From Caedibacter sp. 38-128 (GTDB lineage Bacteria; Pseudomonadota; Alphaproteobacteria; Caedimonadales; Caedimonadaceae), in NCBI GenBank assembly GCA_001898705.1, contig MKUU01000041.1:1-41120 (forward strand): a DNA stretch of 41,120 nt, in the 5' to 3' direction. The position numbers were made by a program, and so were the translations under genes. The notes beneath the pieces are model-generated. The model was given only the letters and a program-made list of their open reading frames with translations, was not told the origin of the DNA and searched no databases. Within the stretch, counting starts at the first letter, position 1, and each line of letters opens with the position of its first letter. Shown here one piece after another: positions 18,368-27,137 of the stretch.

Positions 18368-19092
18368 TGATTTTTATCCAATCCATCATTTTCAACATTT
18401 TATTTTATATTTGGACTTTTTTCATTGTGATAAGTGCCTTACCTGCTCTCATCGTAGGTCGGCATTGGACTCACTGTGCTGCTCGATATTGGGGGCATGG
18501 TGTAACGTTGTTACTTCGCATCGTCGGCATCCAAGTTGAAATTCGTGGGCGTGAACATCTTCCTCCAGAGCCTGTTATTGTTGCCTCTAAACACCAGTCT
18601 GCATGGGAAACAACGATGATTGAAGTCTTAGTTCCCCAGTCTGTCATTATTTTAAAAAAAGAGCTCATTATGATTCCTTTGTTTGGTCGCCTGCTTTTAA
18701 ACGCAGGAATGATCAGCATTGATCGCTCTAAAGGGCGAAGTGTCATTCCACAAATGGTTGAAGGTGCAAAACGCGCAAGAGAGCAAGGACGCTCAACTTT
18801 TATTTTTCCTGAAGGTACACGTACACCCGCAGGTAAACGTGGAACCTATCGTTATGGAACCTATGCTCTGTACCATAATACAGGTATGAAAGTCGTCCCT
18901 GCTGCTCATAATGCGGGCTTTTTTTGGCCACGTCGAAAATTTCTAAAAGTACCGGGTAAAATTATTTTTGAATTCCTCCCTCCTATTAAAGCAGGGCTTT
19001 CTGAAAAAGACTTTATGAAAAGACTAGAAGATTCGATTGAAAATGCTTCAGAAAACCTCAATCCTTTGAAAAAAGGTAAACAGCCTCAATGA
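18364..19092 (+). CDS. plsC: 1-acyl-sn-glycerol-3-phosphate acyltransferase
   Basis: A 242-residue membrane acyltransferase forming phosphatidic acid from lysophosphatidic acid. The catalytic HX4E is SKHQSAWET (His77, Glu82), and the substrate motif FPEGTRTPAGKRG is at 148-160. An N-terminal hydrophobic segment (residues 3-30) anchors it. Many relatives have Asn before the His; here it is Lys, as seen in several alphaproteobacterial members. The start overlaps ydcF by 4 bp, and the end overlaps the next gene by 4 bp (ATGA both times), so the three are translationally coupled. Confidence 0.93.
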   Translation: MMIFIQSIIFNILFYIWTFFIVISALPALIVGRHWTHCAARYWGHGVTLLLRIVGIQVEIRGREHLPPEPVIVASKHQSAWETTMIEVLVPQSVIILKKELIMIPLFGRLLLNAGMISIDRSKGRSVIPQMVEGAKRAREQGRSTFIFPEGTRTPAGKRGTYRYGTYALYHNTGMKVVPAAHNAGFFWPRRKFLKVPGKIIFEFLPPIKAGLSEKDFMKRLEDSIENASENLNPLKKGKQPQ

Positions 19093-20201
19093 CCCACTCT
19101 CAAAGCTCAAAACTGCGCCGCTTACTCCCACGAATAAGTATTATTTCCCTTGTCTTGATCTTTGCGGGATATACATATTTATGGTTTAATCAGGCTCATT
19201 GGCTTGAAGAAAGAGTCAACCATGAGATTGCTTTGCTTAAGAGCCACCAAGAGACAATTCTCGAACATGAAGGCGTAACAGTTACAGGATTCCCTTGGAA
19301 ACTTGAAGTTAAAATCCTCAACCCTCGCCTCGCATCAAAACGATGGGGGTCAGGACTTCTTCAAATAGACGGCCTTCTCGAGATTGAATCAACCGTTTTA
19401 TCTCCTAAAACAATTGTTGTTAATGCCCTCGGAAAAACAAAGCTTATTTACACTCCAGCCCCTCAACTTGCGTCTCTTATGCTTGAATTTGAAGATTTTC
19501 AGGGGATCTTTAAAATTCACCATAAAGATTACCTTTTAAAAACACTTAAGTTTTATGACCTGCACTTAAAAATGCTGAAAAATAGAGTTAACATTGAGGA
19601 GTTTTCCTTCTCAGCTCTGACGCAAGAGGAAATTATCCGTCCCCCTCTAACAAGGACTTCAATGGCGGCTTCACAAGAACAAATCCTTTCAAATTCTGAT
19701 AGTTCTCGTTCTTTTGCCTTAAAAATTTATCGCATGAAGATAAATGATCATTGTGCAACAAAACTCCCCTCTCTTCTTGAATCGTTGGAAACGATTGTTC
19801 ATCTCGAAGAAACTTTTAATCTTTTTGCAGCGAATCCTTTCCAAGAATGGACCAAAAAAGGAGGTTTGCTTGAAATTGAAAAACTTGCTTTTGAGTGGGG
19901 CTCTCTCACAGGCGAAGGCAATGGAACCTTGGCTTTTGATCATGAATCACAACCGCTTGCGGCATTTTCAACAAAAATTTCTGGCTTAGAAACATTTCTT
20001 GATCAGCTTGCTCAAGAAAAAATAATTCGTAGAAACATCGCTACAATTGCAAAACTCTCTTTAGGATTATTTCAAGATAAATCTACACCCGATCGCGAAC
20101 CTCCCCGCCATACCATTGCCTTGAGTCTTCAAAAAGGTGATCTTTCAATTGGACCTTTAACAATTGCAAAGCTTCCCTCAATAAAGTGGCCATCACGATA
20201 A
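19089..20201 (+). CDS. DUF2125 family protein
   Basis: A 370-residue protein with one N-terminal signal-anchor helix (about residues 16-33, IISLVLIFAGYTYLWF) and a long periplasmic part. The order of features fits DUF2125, an alphaproteobacterial family of unknown function: GVTVTGFPWKLEVKILNPRL after the anchor, a late WGSLTGEGNGTLAFDHESQPLAA segment, and the closing LSIGPLTIAKLPSIKW. It is the last gene of the ftsE operon. A 9-bp inverted repeat overlaps its stop codon. Confidence 0.82.
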   Translation: MTHSQSSKLRRLLPRISIISLVLIFAGYTYLWFNQAHWLEERVNHEIALLKSHQETILEHEGVTVTGFPWKLEVKILNPRLASKRWGSGLLQIDGLLEIESTVLSPKTIVVNALGKTKLIYTPAPQLASLMLEFEDFQGIFKIHHKDYLLKTLKFYDLHLKMLKNRVNIEEFSFSALTQEEIIRPPLTRTSMAASQEQILSNSDSSRSFALKIYRMKINDHCATKLPSLLESLETIVHLEETFNLFAANPFQEWTKKGGLLEIEKLAFEWGSLTGEGNGTLAFDHESQPLAAFSTKISGLETFLDQLAQEKIIRRNIATIAKLSLGLFQDKSTPDREPPRHTIALSLQKGDLSIGPLTIAKLPSIKWPSR

Positions 20202-20220
20202 AAATAGTCAATTTTATCGT
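20195..20220. terminator. Inverted repeat at the end of the ftsE-DUF2125 operon
   Basis: ACGATAAAA and TTTTATCGT form a perfect 9-bp stem with an 8-base loop, overlapping the DUF2125 stop codon. The stem is AT-rich and no long T tract follows on either strand, so it may be a weak terminator or an mRNA 3'-end stabiliser shared with the convergent LRR gene. Confidence 0.35.
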
Positions 20221-20250
20221 ACATCCAAAAAAATATTACAAATCAAAAAA

Positions 20251-20778
20251 TTACAATGAATCTATAATTATTTGTACTGTAGACATTCTTGTCGCTAATT
20301 CTTCTAAGTCTTTTGGAGAAAATCTATTATAAGTAAGCTTTAGATAAGATAGATTCTTTAAAATTTTTAAAGCCTCAAGAGATGGCCAAGTAAAATTATT
20401 GTTTGAGAGATCAAGATACCGGAGTTCTGAAAACTTTCCTATTTTTTCCAACGCAGCATCAGTGAAAAAATTATCTGCAAGAGAAAGGCTACGTATCCAA
20501 CGTGCATAAGGAATTAATCGATCTAAAGCATCATTACCTAGCTTTCTATCTATAAGATTAACACTTATCGGCCCAAATTTTGTCAGTTGATTTTCAAGAC
20601 TACTCTTATCATCAGAATGAAAACTTTGAGTGTCCTTTTCAAAATTATCATCATACTGGTAAACGTATGCGGAACGAAAAAATGCTTTATCCTCTTCTGT
20701 AGCCGATGTAGCAAAACATAAAGAGTGACTTATGAGATAAGAGAAAACGCCTATAGAAAAATTCTTAAGAATACCCAT
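20251..20778 (-). CDS. Secreted leucine-rich-repeat protein
   Basis: A 175-residue protein. ATG 20778 has a near-perfect AAAGGAGGGG ribosome site; a longer open frame upstream lacks one. Residues 1-27 form a signal peptide (hydrophobic FSIGVFSYLISHSLCFA, cleavage likely near ATSA). The C-terminal half consists of LRRs with exact 24-residue spacing, beginning at about residues 71, 95, 119, 143 and 167; the clearest are IRSLSLADN, LRYLDLSNN and LSYLKLTYN. Such modules bind proteins. Secretion plus LRRs in a putatively host-associated bacterium suggests interaction with host proteins, which is inference. It is flanked by unrelated housekeeping genes. Confidence 0.85.
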   Translation of the reverse strand: MGILKNFSIGVFSYLISHSLCFATSATEEDKAFFRSAYVYQYDDNFEKDTQSFHSDDKSSLENQLTKFGPISVNLIDRKLGNDALDRLIPYARWIRSLSLADNFFTDAALEKIGKFSELRYLDLSNNNFTWPSLEALKILKNLSYLKLTYNRFSPKDLEELATRMSTVQIIIDSL

Positions 20779-20914
20779 AAAAACCCCTCCTTTATTAAGC
20801 ATATACAATAACACTATTTTAAATGGAATTTTTAGACACACAACAATGATTATAGCGTCTCAAATAAGAGAGAAAAGATAAAGAGATCTGCTCACTCTCC
20901 AAAAAGAACAGCTT

Positions 20915-21655
20915 CTAGGCTATCTTTTCAGCGCATAAGATATAGTTTACGCTTAAATTTTTTGATAGCTGCCAAGTCTTATACAAAGGTCTAAAGCGCA
21001 TTCCTTGCAGATCTTTGATAAGAAAGCCTATCTTGCGCAACTCAGCATCAACTTCAGACGGTTTAAGAAATTTATGCCATTGATGGGTCCCTCGTGGGAG
21101 AAGCCTTAGAATATATTCAGCCCCTAAAATAGCTGTTAAATAAGACGGGGGTGTCCGATTCAAAGTACTCAAAAACAAAAGTCCTTTTGGCTGCAAAAGA
21201 GAAGCACACGCTTGCAAAAAACTGCTTACATCTGCCACATGCTCTATGACTTCAAGAGCCATAACCGCATGATATTGATGGTTTTGCTGTGAGAGCTCTT
21301 CAACAGAACTCTGAAGATACGTGATATCAAGGCTTTGTGCTTCAGCTCGATTACGCGCAATCGTAAGACTTGATTCTGCTAAATCAAGACCTGTGACAGC
21401 AGCCCCTAAACGTGCCAACGGCTCCGTTAACAAGCCAGCCCCTGAACCCACGTCTAATAAAGTTAAATTTTCTAATGGTGTAAGATCTGAAACATCTTGA
21501 TGAAAATGTGCCACGAGATGATCGCGTATGAATTTTATGCGAAGCGGGTTCATTTGGTGCAAAGGTTTCATCGGTCCTTCTGGATTCCACCATTGATCCG
21601 CAAGACGCGCAAAGTTTTTTATCTCTTCTTGATCAACAGAAGCTGGATGTGTCAT
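20915..21655 (-). CDS. ubiG: Ubiquinone biosynthesis O-methyltransferase UbiG
   Basis: A 246-residue SAM-dependent methyltransferase that performs both O-methylations of ubiquinone synthesis. The family N-terminus is present (FARLADQWWNPEGPMKPLHQMNPLR), followed by the SAM motif LLDVGSGAGLLTEPLARLGA, the acidic motif VTGLDLAE, and MALEVIEHVADVSSFL. ATG 21655 with AAAGG upstream gives the normal length; the frame is open for another 68 codons upstream, but these are not conserved and run into the lysC start region. It is divergent from lysC. Confidence 0.95.
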   Translation of the reverse strand: MTHPASVDQEEIKNFARLADQWWNPEGPMKPLHQMNPLRIKFIRDHLVAHFHQDVSDLTPLENLTLLDVGSGAGLLTEPLARLGAAVTGLDLAESSLTIARNRAEAQSLDITYLQSSVEELSQQNHQYHAVMALEVIEHVADVSSFLQACASLLQPKGLLFLSTLNRTPPSYLTAILGAEYILRLLPRGTHQWHKFLKPSEVDAELRKIGFLIKDLQGMRFRPLYKTWQLSKNLSVNYILCAEKIA

Positions 21656-21706
21656 CTCTTGAGGCCTTTCTATTTTACCTTTATTGATGTTTATTATAGC
21701 TTTTTG

Positions 21707-21732
21707 TGATATAATAAGGAACTTTATATAAT
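21707..21732 (+). promoter_or_regulatory. Probable lysC promoter -10 elements
   Basis: TGaTATAAT at 21707-21715 is an extended -10 box, and a second TATAAT lies at 21727-21732. A TTGATG at 21684 is 20 bp away, too far for an ideal -35. The downstream lysC ATG at 21758 would then have a leader of a few tens of bases or less. Confidence 0.5.
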
Positions 21733-21757
21733 AAAGAATTTTTGGAACCAATTGCAA

Positions 21758-22993
21758 ATGGCGCTTATTGTTCAAAAATTTGGAGGCACTTCGGTTGCTG
21801 GAATCCCGCAAATCCAGAATGCGGCACGTCGTATTGCCTACGAATGTAAACGAGGTCACAAAGTTGTGGCCGTTGTCTCAGCAATGGCAGGTATGACAGA
21901 TCAACTTCTAAGTTATATTCAAGCAACAACCCCAAATCCCAACCCCCAAGAAATCGACGTTGTCCTGACTTCAGGGGAACAAGTAACCTGCGGATTATTG
22001 GCATTAGCTCTGCAAAATTTTAATATCTCAGCTCGATCTTATCTAGCATGGCAAATTCCGCTGGAAACAGATGACACTCACACAAAAGCCCGCGTTAAAG
22101 AAATTTCAACGCATGCCATTGAAAAAACATTAAACGCGAATACTGTGCCAATTATTGCAGGATTCCAAGGCATCGGGTCTGAAGGACGGCTAACCACCTT
22201 TGGGCGAGGTGGTTCAGATGTGACAGCCGTTGCCTTAGCCGCTGTCCTTAAAGCAGATCGCTGTGACCTTTACAAAGATGTTTCAGGGATTTATACCGCA
22301 GATCCAAAAATGGTTGAACATGCCCGTAAGCTTGACCAAATTGGTTACAAATCAATGCTCGAATTAGCCTCCCTAGGCTCAAAAGTTATTCAACATCGAG
22401 CTGTTGAACTTGCAATGGTCTATAAAATTCCTGTACGAATCTTCTCCAGTTTCGAAGAAAGTATTGGCACACAAATTATAGATGAGGAACAAATGATTGA
22501 ACGGCCTTTAATTAGTGGTATTGTTGCCAATACACAAGAAGTAAGAATTTGTTTAGAAATAACACGCGAACCTTCAAAAACAATGGCTCGTATTTTTGAT
22601 TGCTTTGCCCAAGCGCACATTGGCATTGACATGATTCAGCATGCCAAAATTTCAGAAGATCATACTTTCTCACTTTCCTTTACGGTCAATCAAACAGATC
22701 TACAGACATGCTTACGGATTTTGGGCGACGAAGGAATTTCAACATATACCATTGATGAAAAAATGACGAAGGTTTCAGTTGTTGGTGTCGGTTTACGCAG
22801 CCATAGCCATTTGACAAGCTTATTATTTCAAACGCTCGCGACGAAAAATATTGAGTTCTTTGGAATTTCAACTTCCGAGATTCGAATCAGTGTCTTAATC
22901 GATCAAGACTTCACAGAACTAGCTGTTAGGGCGCTTCACCATGCTTACGGCTTAGAACATTCTCATACTCCGCACTTGTATGCCATTGCTTAA
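21758..22993 (+). CDS. lysC: Aspartate kinase
   Basis: A 411-residue aspartokinase, the first enzyme of the aspartate pathway (lysine, diaminopimelate, threonine, methionine). The catalytic N-terminus carries VQKFGGTSVAG and the later GFQGI...TTFGRGGSDVTA and DVSGIYTADP. Two C-terminal ACT regulatory domains follow (about residues 265-400), so feedback control is likely. ATG 21758 gives the usual MALIVQKFGG start; a TTG two codons earlier is possible. The next gene has its own promoter, so lysC is probably transcribed alone. Confidence 0.96.
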   Translation: MALIVQKFGGTSVAGIPQIQNAARRIAYECKRGHKVVAVVSAMAGMTDQLLSYIQATTPNPNPQEIDVVLTSGEQVTCGLLALALQNFNISARSYLAWQIPLETDDTHTKARVKEISTHAIEKTLNANTVPIIAGFQGIGSEGRLTTFGRGGSDVTAVALAAVLKADRCDLYKDVSGIYTADPKMVEHARKLDQIGYKSMLELASLGSKVIQHRAVELAMVYKIPVRIFSSFEESIGTQIIDEEQMIERPLISGIVANTQEVRICLEITREPSKTMARIFDCFAQAHIGIDMIQHAKISEDHTFSLSFTVNQTDLQTCLRILGDEGISTYTIDEKMTKVSVVGVGLRSHSHLTSLLFQTLATKNIEFFGISTSEIRISVLIDQDFTELAVRALHHAYGLEHSHTPHLYAIA

Positions 22994-23061
22994 CAAATTC
23001 GTTCCTTTGACAACACACCTGCTTATTATTTAAAAGTCTTCTTGTTTGTTTATTTTAACAT

Positions 23062-23091
23062 TTGATTATCTATTTTATGGTAGCCTATAAG
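23062..23091 (+). promoter_or_regulatory. Sigma70-type promoter for the 23122 membrane protein
   Basis: TTGATT (23062-23067) and TATAAG (23086-23091) are separated by 18 bp. The gene's ATG at 23122 follows about 30 bp later with an AGGAG ribosome site (TTAGGAGAAACTCC). Confidence 0.6.
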
Positions 23092-23121
23092 TAAAGAAAT
23101 TGTTCACTTAGGAGAAACTCC

Positions 23122-23895
23122 ATGAGAAAATTACCAGTTCTTCAAATTACAAAAGATGCTTATAATTTTATTTTTACAGATGCAAAAAAGATCTTACCAA
23201 TGTTTGCGCAATATAGCACAAGCATGCTTTTACTTTATATCTTTCTTCATTTAATTAAGGATCACTGGACATATACTGTAGGAGCAGCGCCTAGCGCAAG
23301 TACTGCTCTCATTTTATTAGCCTTTGGGCTCTTAACAATCTTTCTTCAAATGCCTATGTATATCAGCATGGTTCGCGCTACGGCCACACAAGAAATGGTC
23401 GGAAAAGATTATTTTAATTTACTCTTAGTTTCCCGTACCCGTAAGGCTTTTTTTACTATGCTTGCTGTTAGTGGACTTAGCATTGTTGGCGTGAGCTTAG
23501 CAGGAGCACTTATTTTTGTACCTTTGCACTTTTTCTTTGCTTCTTATTTGCAGGATAATCCCATCCTATTAACCGTTGAGCTTTTAGCTATACTAATTGC
23601 AACGTTTTATGTATTTTTCCGGCTTTTTCTTGCTATTCCGAGCGTTGCTTTAGATAGTGGAAAACCTATCCGAGATTCTTGGAAAATTTCGAAAGGATGT
23701 GTAATAAGAATTTTAGGTATTTTCCTACTGACATGTCTTCCAAGCATCGCATGGGCTTCCATTGTAAATTTTTTATTTAATGTTTCTTTTCAAACGAATC
23801 CTCTTGCTTACGGCTTTTTGACTTTGCCTCAACTTTATTTGGGCTTAGTTTTGTATGCTGGATTGGGACTTGTTTATAAACACTTTAGCAAATAA
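23122..23895 (+). CDS. Polytopic membrane protein of unknown function
   Basis: A 257-residue, strongly hydrophobic protein with about six membrane segments: near residues 30-45, 58-85, 112-140, 150-175, 195-215 and 230-250. A conserved-looking cytosolic stretch, SVALDSGKPIRDSWKISKGC, precedes the fifth helix. Similar arginine-tryptophan-lysine loops occur in diverse small bacterial membrane proteins of unknown role, and I cannot assign a family. ATG 23122 has a good ribosome site. With a clear promoter before it and a clear terminator after it, it forms a one-gene transcription unit. Confidence 0.8.
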   Translation: MRKLPVLQITKDAYNFIFTDAKKILPMFAQYSTSMLLLYIFLHLIKDHWTYTVGAAPSASTALILLAFGLLTIFLQMPMYISMVRATATQEMVGKDYFNLLLVSRTRKAFFTMLAVSGLSIVGVSLAGALIFVPLHFFFASYLQDNPILLTVELLAILIATFYVFFRLFLAIPSVALDSGKPIRDSWKISKGCVIRILGIFLLTCLPSIAWASIVNFLFNVSFQTNPLAYGFLTLPQLYLGLVLYAGLGLVYKHFSK

Positions 23896-23913
23896 AAAAA
23901 GAATTTTTTATTT

Positions 23914-23945
23914 AGCTCCTAGCCATCAAGGCTAGGAGTTTTCTT
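23914..23945 (+). terminator. Rho-independent terminator
   Basis: CTCCTAGCC (23916-23924) and GGCTAGGAG (23930-23938) form a perfect 9-bp stem with the loop ATCAA, followed by TTTTC. It lies about 20 bp after the stop of the membrane protein gene. Confidence 0.85.
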
Positions 23946-24064
23946 CTATCTAATTTTCTGAGGCCTATGTTAAAAATGCATAGTTCTTTTGCATTTTTCC
24001 CTCTTTAAATTGTCAAAAAGTCACCTATATTACAAAGAGAGGGTGTTTATTTACGAAGGAACTT

Positions 24065-25243
24065 ATGATGTCTCTCAGGCCTTTAATTCAATTTATTGTG
24101 GTGCTTGTTTTTTCGACTCTCAATACAATCTATGCTTGTGATACAAAAGACCTTACCAGTATTCATGAAGAGGCAGGATTAACTTATTTTAAAGTTAGCG
24201 GTTATGCCCCTGATACTCTTCCTCTCTCTTTTTTTGAAGAATTAGCAAAGAATGGAAAAGTTACACGAGAAATCACACCAGAAAAGAAGATCACTTATGC
24301 CGTTGAGGATCAATCTCTTATGCAGGCAATGATCCCATACAACCTTATGGTAAGTGATAAGTTCATGGGACACAGAGAAAGCCTTGAAATTAAACTTCTC
24401 ACAGCAAGACCAGAGCCAATCAATAATGATTTAAGCAAGCTCGCTTTAAAATATGCTTATCAAGGAAGATGGGGTTCAGGACAGCAAATATTTACTTTCT
24501 ACGCTCACCTTAACGAGTCTGAGGACGAAGAATCTGAGGCCGAACAATATTTCAAAGAATGGACAAACACTTTAAACATTTTACAAAATTTTACTATTCA
24601 TCACCAAGAAAAAGAAGAAAATACTTTCATTGCGACCCTCTCTCTTGGAGAAGACGAAGAAAAGGTTGATTCTTTTTCTCTTCTAAAACAAGTTACAACG
24701 GCAGCTCAATTCGTTGCCCCTTATGTGCTTAATGATGTCGCTCAAAGCCTAGCGCCAAAACTTGTACCAGCCGAAGCCCTTGTCGCTCTTAACGCATTTT
24801 CTGCTAAATGCGGGTATGACACGCCTCTACACGCATTGCTCTCTCAAGGGAATGCCCAAGAAGATGAGAGTGACCCTCTTGACCAAAAACGAAAAGAAAT
24901 CACAAAAACTTCTGAAGCCATTGGGTCTGCCCTTGCTTTTATTCCTGGCGCAACAAAAGTGAGGACTGCCATCAATCTTGCCTGTCAGTATGGTGGCTAT
25001 GATAGTTTAACCCATCTGATCAAGGGGGTTCCCTCAAAACAAAAAGGCAGCACAGTGGAAGAAGATTCTTATCAAAAAAAGATCGAGCTTGCCAAGGGCA
25101 CGGCCCGACTTGCCATTGTCTTGTTCGTGCCAGGTGGAAAATTCGTGGTTATCGGCAGCCAAATCTATCAATTTGTCGTCGGTAAATCGATCACTCAAAC
25201 AGTTGTTGAAAAAGTGACAAACTCTCACGCGGACAGAACTTAA
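24065..25243 (+). CDS. Secreted protein of unknown function
   Basis: A 392-residue protein with a signal peptide (LIQFIVVLVFSTLNTIYA, cleavage after Ala24). ATG 24065 is preceded by AAGGA; ATG 24068 is an alternative. The mature protein has a charged, acidic middle (ESEDEESEAEQYF near residue 155) and two Ala/Gly-rich hydrophobic stretches in the C-terminal half, GSALAFIPGATKVRTAINLA near 295 and LAIVLFVPGGKFVVIGSQIY near 350, each containing a PG and possibly membrane-inserting. The motifs CGYDTPLHAL and CQYGGYDSLTHL look like two diverged copies of one unit. I recognise no family. It is convergent with the GGDEF-like gene, sharing a TTAA. Confidence 0.8.
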   Translation: MMSLRPLIQFIVVLVFSTLNTIYACDTKDLTSIHEEAGLTYFKVSGYAPDTLPLSFFEELAKNGKVTREITPEKKITYAVEDQSLMQAMIPYNLMVSDKFMGHRESLEIKLLTARPEPINNDLSKLALKYAYQGRWGSGQQIFTFYAHLNESEDEESEAEQYFKEWTNTLNILQNFTIHHQEKEENTFIATLSLGEDEEKVDSFSLLKQVTTAAQFVAPYVLNDVAQSLAPKLVPAEALVALNAFSAKCGYDTPLHALLSQGNAQEDESDPLDQKRKEITKTSEAIGSALAFIPGATKVRTAINLACQYGGYDSLTHLIKGVPSKQKGSTVEEDSYQKKIELAKGTARLAIVLFVPGGKFVVIGSQIYQFVVGKSITQTVVEKVTNSHADRT

Positions 25244-26211
25244 GCTTGTAAGGCTTGTTTATCCGTATGCCTTAACGTTCCTTGTCGAGATTTATAAGAA
25301 CGTTTGAAATAAGAGCTTGCTTGGGGCAATACGTAAGCAGTTCTTAAATCATTACTCTCTTGAGACTCAAATAAATAACGTTCAGCCTTTGTCATAATCT
25401 TTGCAGGCGTAAATCCTTCCCGAGGGAATACAACGCCTCCCATAGAAACAGAGACTTCAATCAGGTGATCCTCTTCATAAATTTTAAGCTCTTGGATTGC
25501 GTGAGCTATACGCTGATATGCACGGACGAGCCCCCAATGATCGCAATCCTTCAAAATAAGTCCAAATCCACATCCGTTGGATCTTCCTATGAAATCGTCA
25601 AAACGGATTGTTCCCCGTAATGCTTCTCCAACTTTTTGGATGACGGTTTGTGTAGCCTGTAATCCAAAATGACATACCACATATTCCAAATGATCAATCG
25701 TAAGTGCAATATAAGCACCGCCTTGATGATTAATAATTGCTCGATCAATAAAGCAAGAAAGCGTCTCTAGCATGAGTTCTTTTTCAGGCAAGCCAGTTGA
25801 AGTATCGTAACCTGAATGATTTTGGTCAATTTGCCCTAAAAAATCATCTTCTAAAAAGGTGAGTGTACCTTGCAATTTGTAGGGCTGACCATCTCTATCA
25901 AAAAATACCTCTCCTTCATCTAAGACAGGACAGGACTTATAGTTAGGTAAAGTCAACATATACGCGCATTGGTACTCATTGGTAATAGATTTTAAATGTG
26001 TGAGTGCTTGTACACGCTTATAGAAATTATGCGGAGATAAAAAATTATGATAACTACTTCCAGATTTAAAGGGGGCTTCAGGACTGAGAAGAAGATTAAG
26101 TGGACCTCGCCAATCCACGATGTCACGCTCAAGGTCCCATGTATACCCGATTATTCCAGCTGCTTTAATTAAATCAAGAATTTCAAGTGTTTTTAAGCGA
26201 ACTCCATCCAT
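25240..26211 (-). CDS. PAS-like / degenerate GGDEF-domain protein
   Basis: A 323-residue protein. Residues 10-125 resemble a PAS sensor fold (IGYTWDLERDIVDWRG, then EGEVFFDRDGQPYKLQGTL). Residues 135-295 follow the diguanylate cyclase pattern: DTSTGLPEKELMLE, IALTIDHLEYV, and later VSVSMGGVVFPREG. The active-site signature itself reads GRSNGCGFGLIL (residues 209-220) where active enzymes have RxGGDEF, so cyclic-di-GMP synthesis is unlikely. A regulatory or nucleotide-sensing role is possible. No EAL domain or transmembrane segment is seen. The stop shares TTAA with the preceding secreted protein gene. Confidence 0.8.
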   Translation of the reverse strand: MDGVRLKTLEILDLIKAAGIIGYTWDLERDIVDWRGPLNLLLSPEAPFKSGSSYHNFLSPHNFYKRVQALTHLKSITNEYQCAYMLTLPNYKSCPVLDEGEVFFDRDGQPYKLQGTLTFLEDDFLGQIDQNHSGYDTSTGLPEKELMLETLSCFIDRAIINHQGGAYIALTIDHLEYVVCHFGLQATQTVIQKVGEALRGTIRFDDFIGRSNGCGFGLILKDCDHWGLVRAYQRIAHAIQELKIYEEDHLIEVSVSMGGVVFPREGFTPAKIMTKAERYLFESQESNDLRTAYVLPQASSYFKRSYKSRQGTLRHTDKQALQA

Positions 26212-26397
26212 TTCTCTCTCCCGATTATTATTTTTCTTACTTCTATCTTACAGCCATAAACTTACTGACTTATTAATGATTAAAATAATTTTTTAGGGAT
26301 GAAGCACTAAAGCCAAATGCCAAAGCAAGAGCGCCCCCTTGAGAAAAGTGTACTAATTAATTCTTCTTTTTAAAAAAGGATAAAATCAAAATTTATC

Positions 26398-27117
26398 TTA
26401 AATTAATCCAAGAGCTTTACGTTGCAGCATGACAAGCGTATCAACCCCAGAGCGTGCCAACTCCATCAAAGCTTCAAAATCATGCTGATCAAAAGGCGTT
26501 TTTTCAGCGGTTGCTTGCACCTCAATGATCTGTCCTTTTCCTGTAAGCACAAAATTCGCATCAGCTTCTGCTTGTGAATCTTCATCGTAATCTAAATCAA
26601 GCACTGGCTGACCTTGATAAATCCCACAGGAAATTGCAGCAACTTGATCTACTATAGGATTTTGTTTCAGTGTCCCTTCCTTTACTAACTTATCTATTGC
26701 TTGATAAAGCGCAACGTATGCACCCGTGATTGAGGCTGTACGTGTTCCACCATCTGCCTGAATTACATCGCAATCTATCTTTATTTGTCTTTCGCCAAGT
26801 GCTGTTAAATTAAGTATAGAGCGAAGAGAGCGTCCAATTAAACGTTGAATTTCTTGCGTGCGCCCCGTTTGCTTTCCTCGAGCGGCTTCTCGGTCTGTAC
26901 GAACTTGAGTTGCACGAGGAAGCATACCATATTCGGCCGTAATCCAACCACTTCCTGTTCCCTTGACAAAAGGTGGCACCTTTTCTTCAATGGTTGCCGT
27001 GCAAAGGACATGCGTATGGCCAAAACGTACCAAACATGATCCTTCAGCATATTTTGCATAGTTCGGCTCTAGCCTTATATCTCTCAATTGAGATGTTGTT
27101 CTTCCAGAAGGGCGCAT
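26398..27117 (-). CDS. rph: Ribonuclease PH
   Basis: A 239-residue phosphorolytic 3'-5' exoribonuclease that trims tRNA 3' ends. Recognisable segments are [49 protein letters not shown], the phosphate/metal region [19 protein letters not shown], and [16 protein letters not shown]. The length is full. ATG 27117 has GGGGAGAAAGA as ribosome site. It is divergent from hrcA, the usual alphaproteobacterial arrangement. Confidence 0.97.
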   Translation of the reverse strand: MRPSGRTTSQLRDIRLEPNYAKYAEGSCLVRFGHTHVLCTATIEEKVPPFVKGTGSGWITAEYGMLPRATQVRTDREAARGKQTGRTQEIQRLIGRSLRSILNLTALGERQIKIDCDVIQADGGTRTASITGAYVALYQAIDKLVKEGTLKQNPIVDQVAAISCGIYQGQPVLDLDYDEDSQAEADANFVLTGKGQIIEVQATAEKTPFDQHDFEALMELARSGVDTLVMLQRKALGLI

Positions 27118-27137
27118 TCTTTCTCCCCATGTAAATA

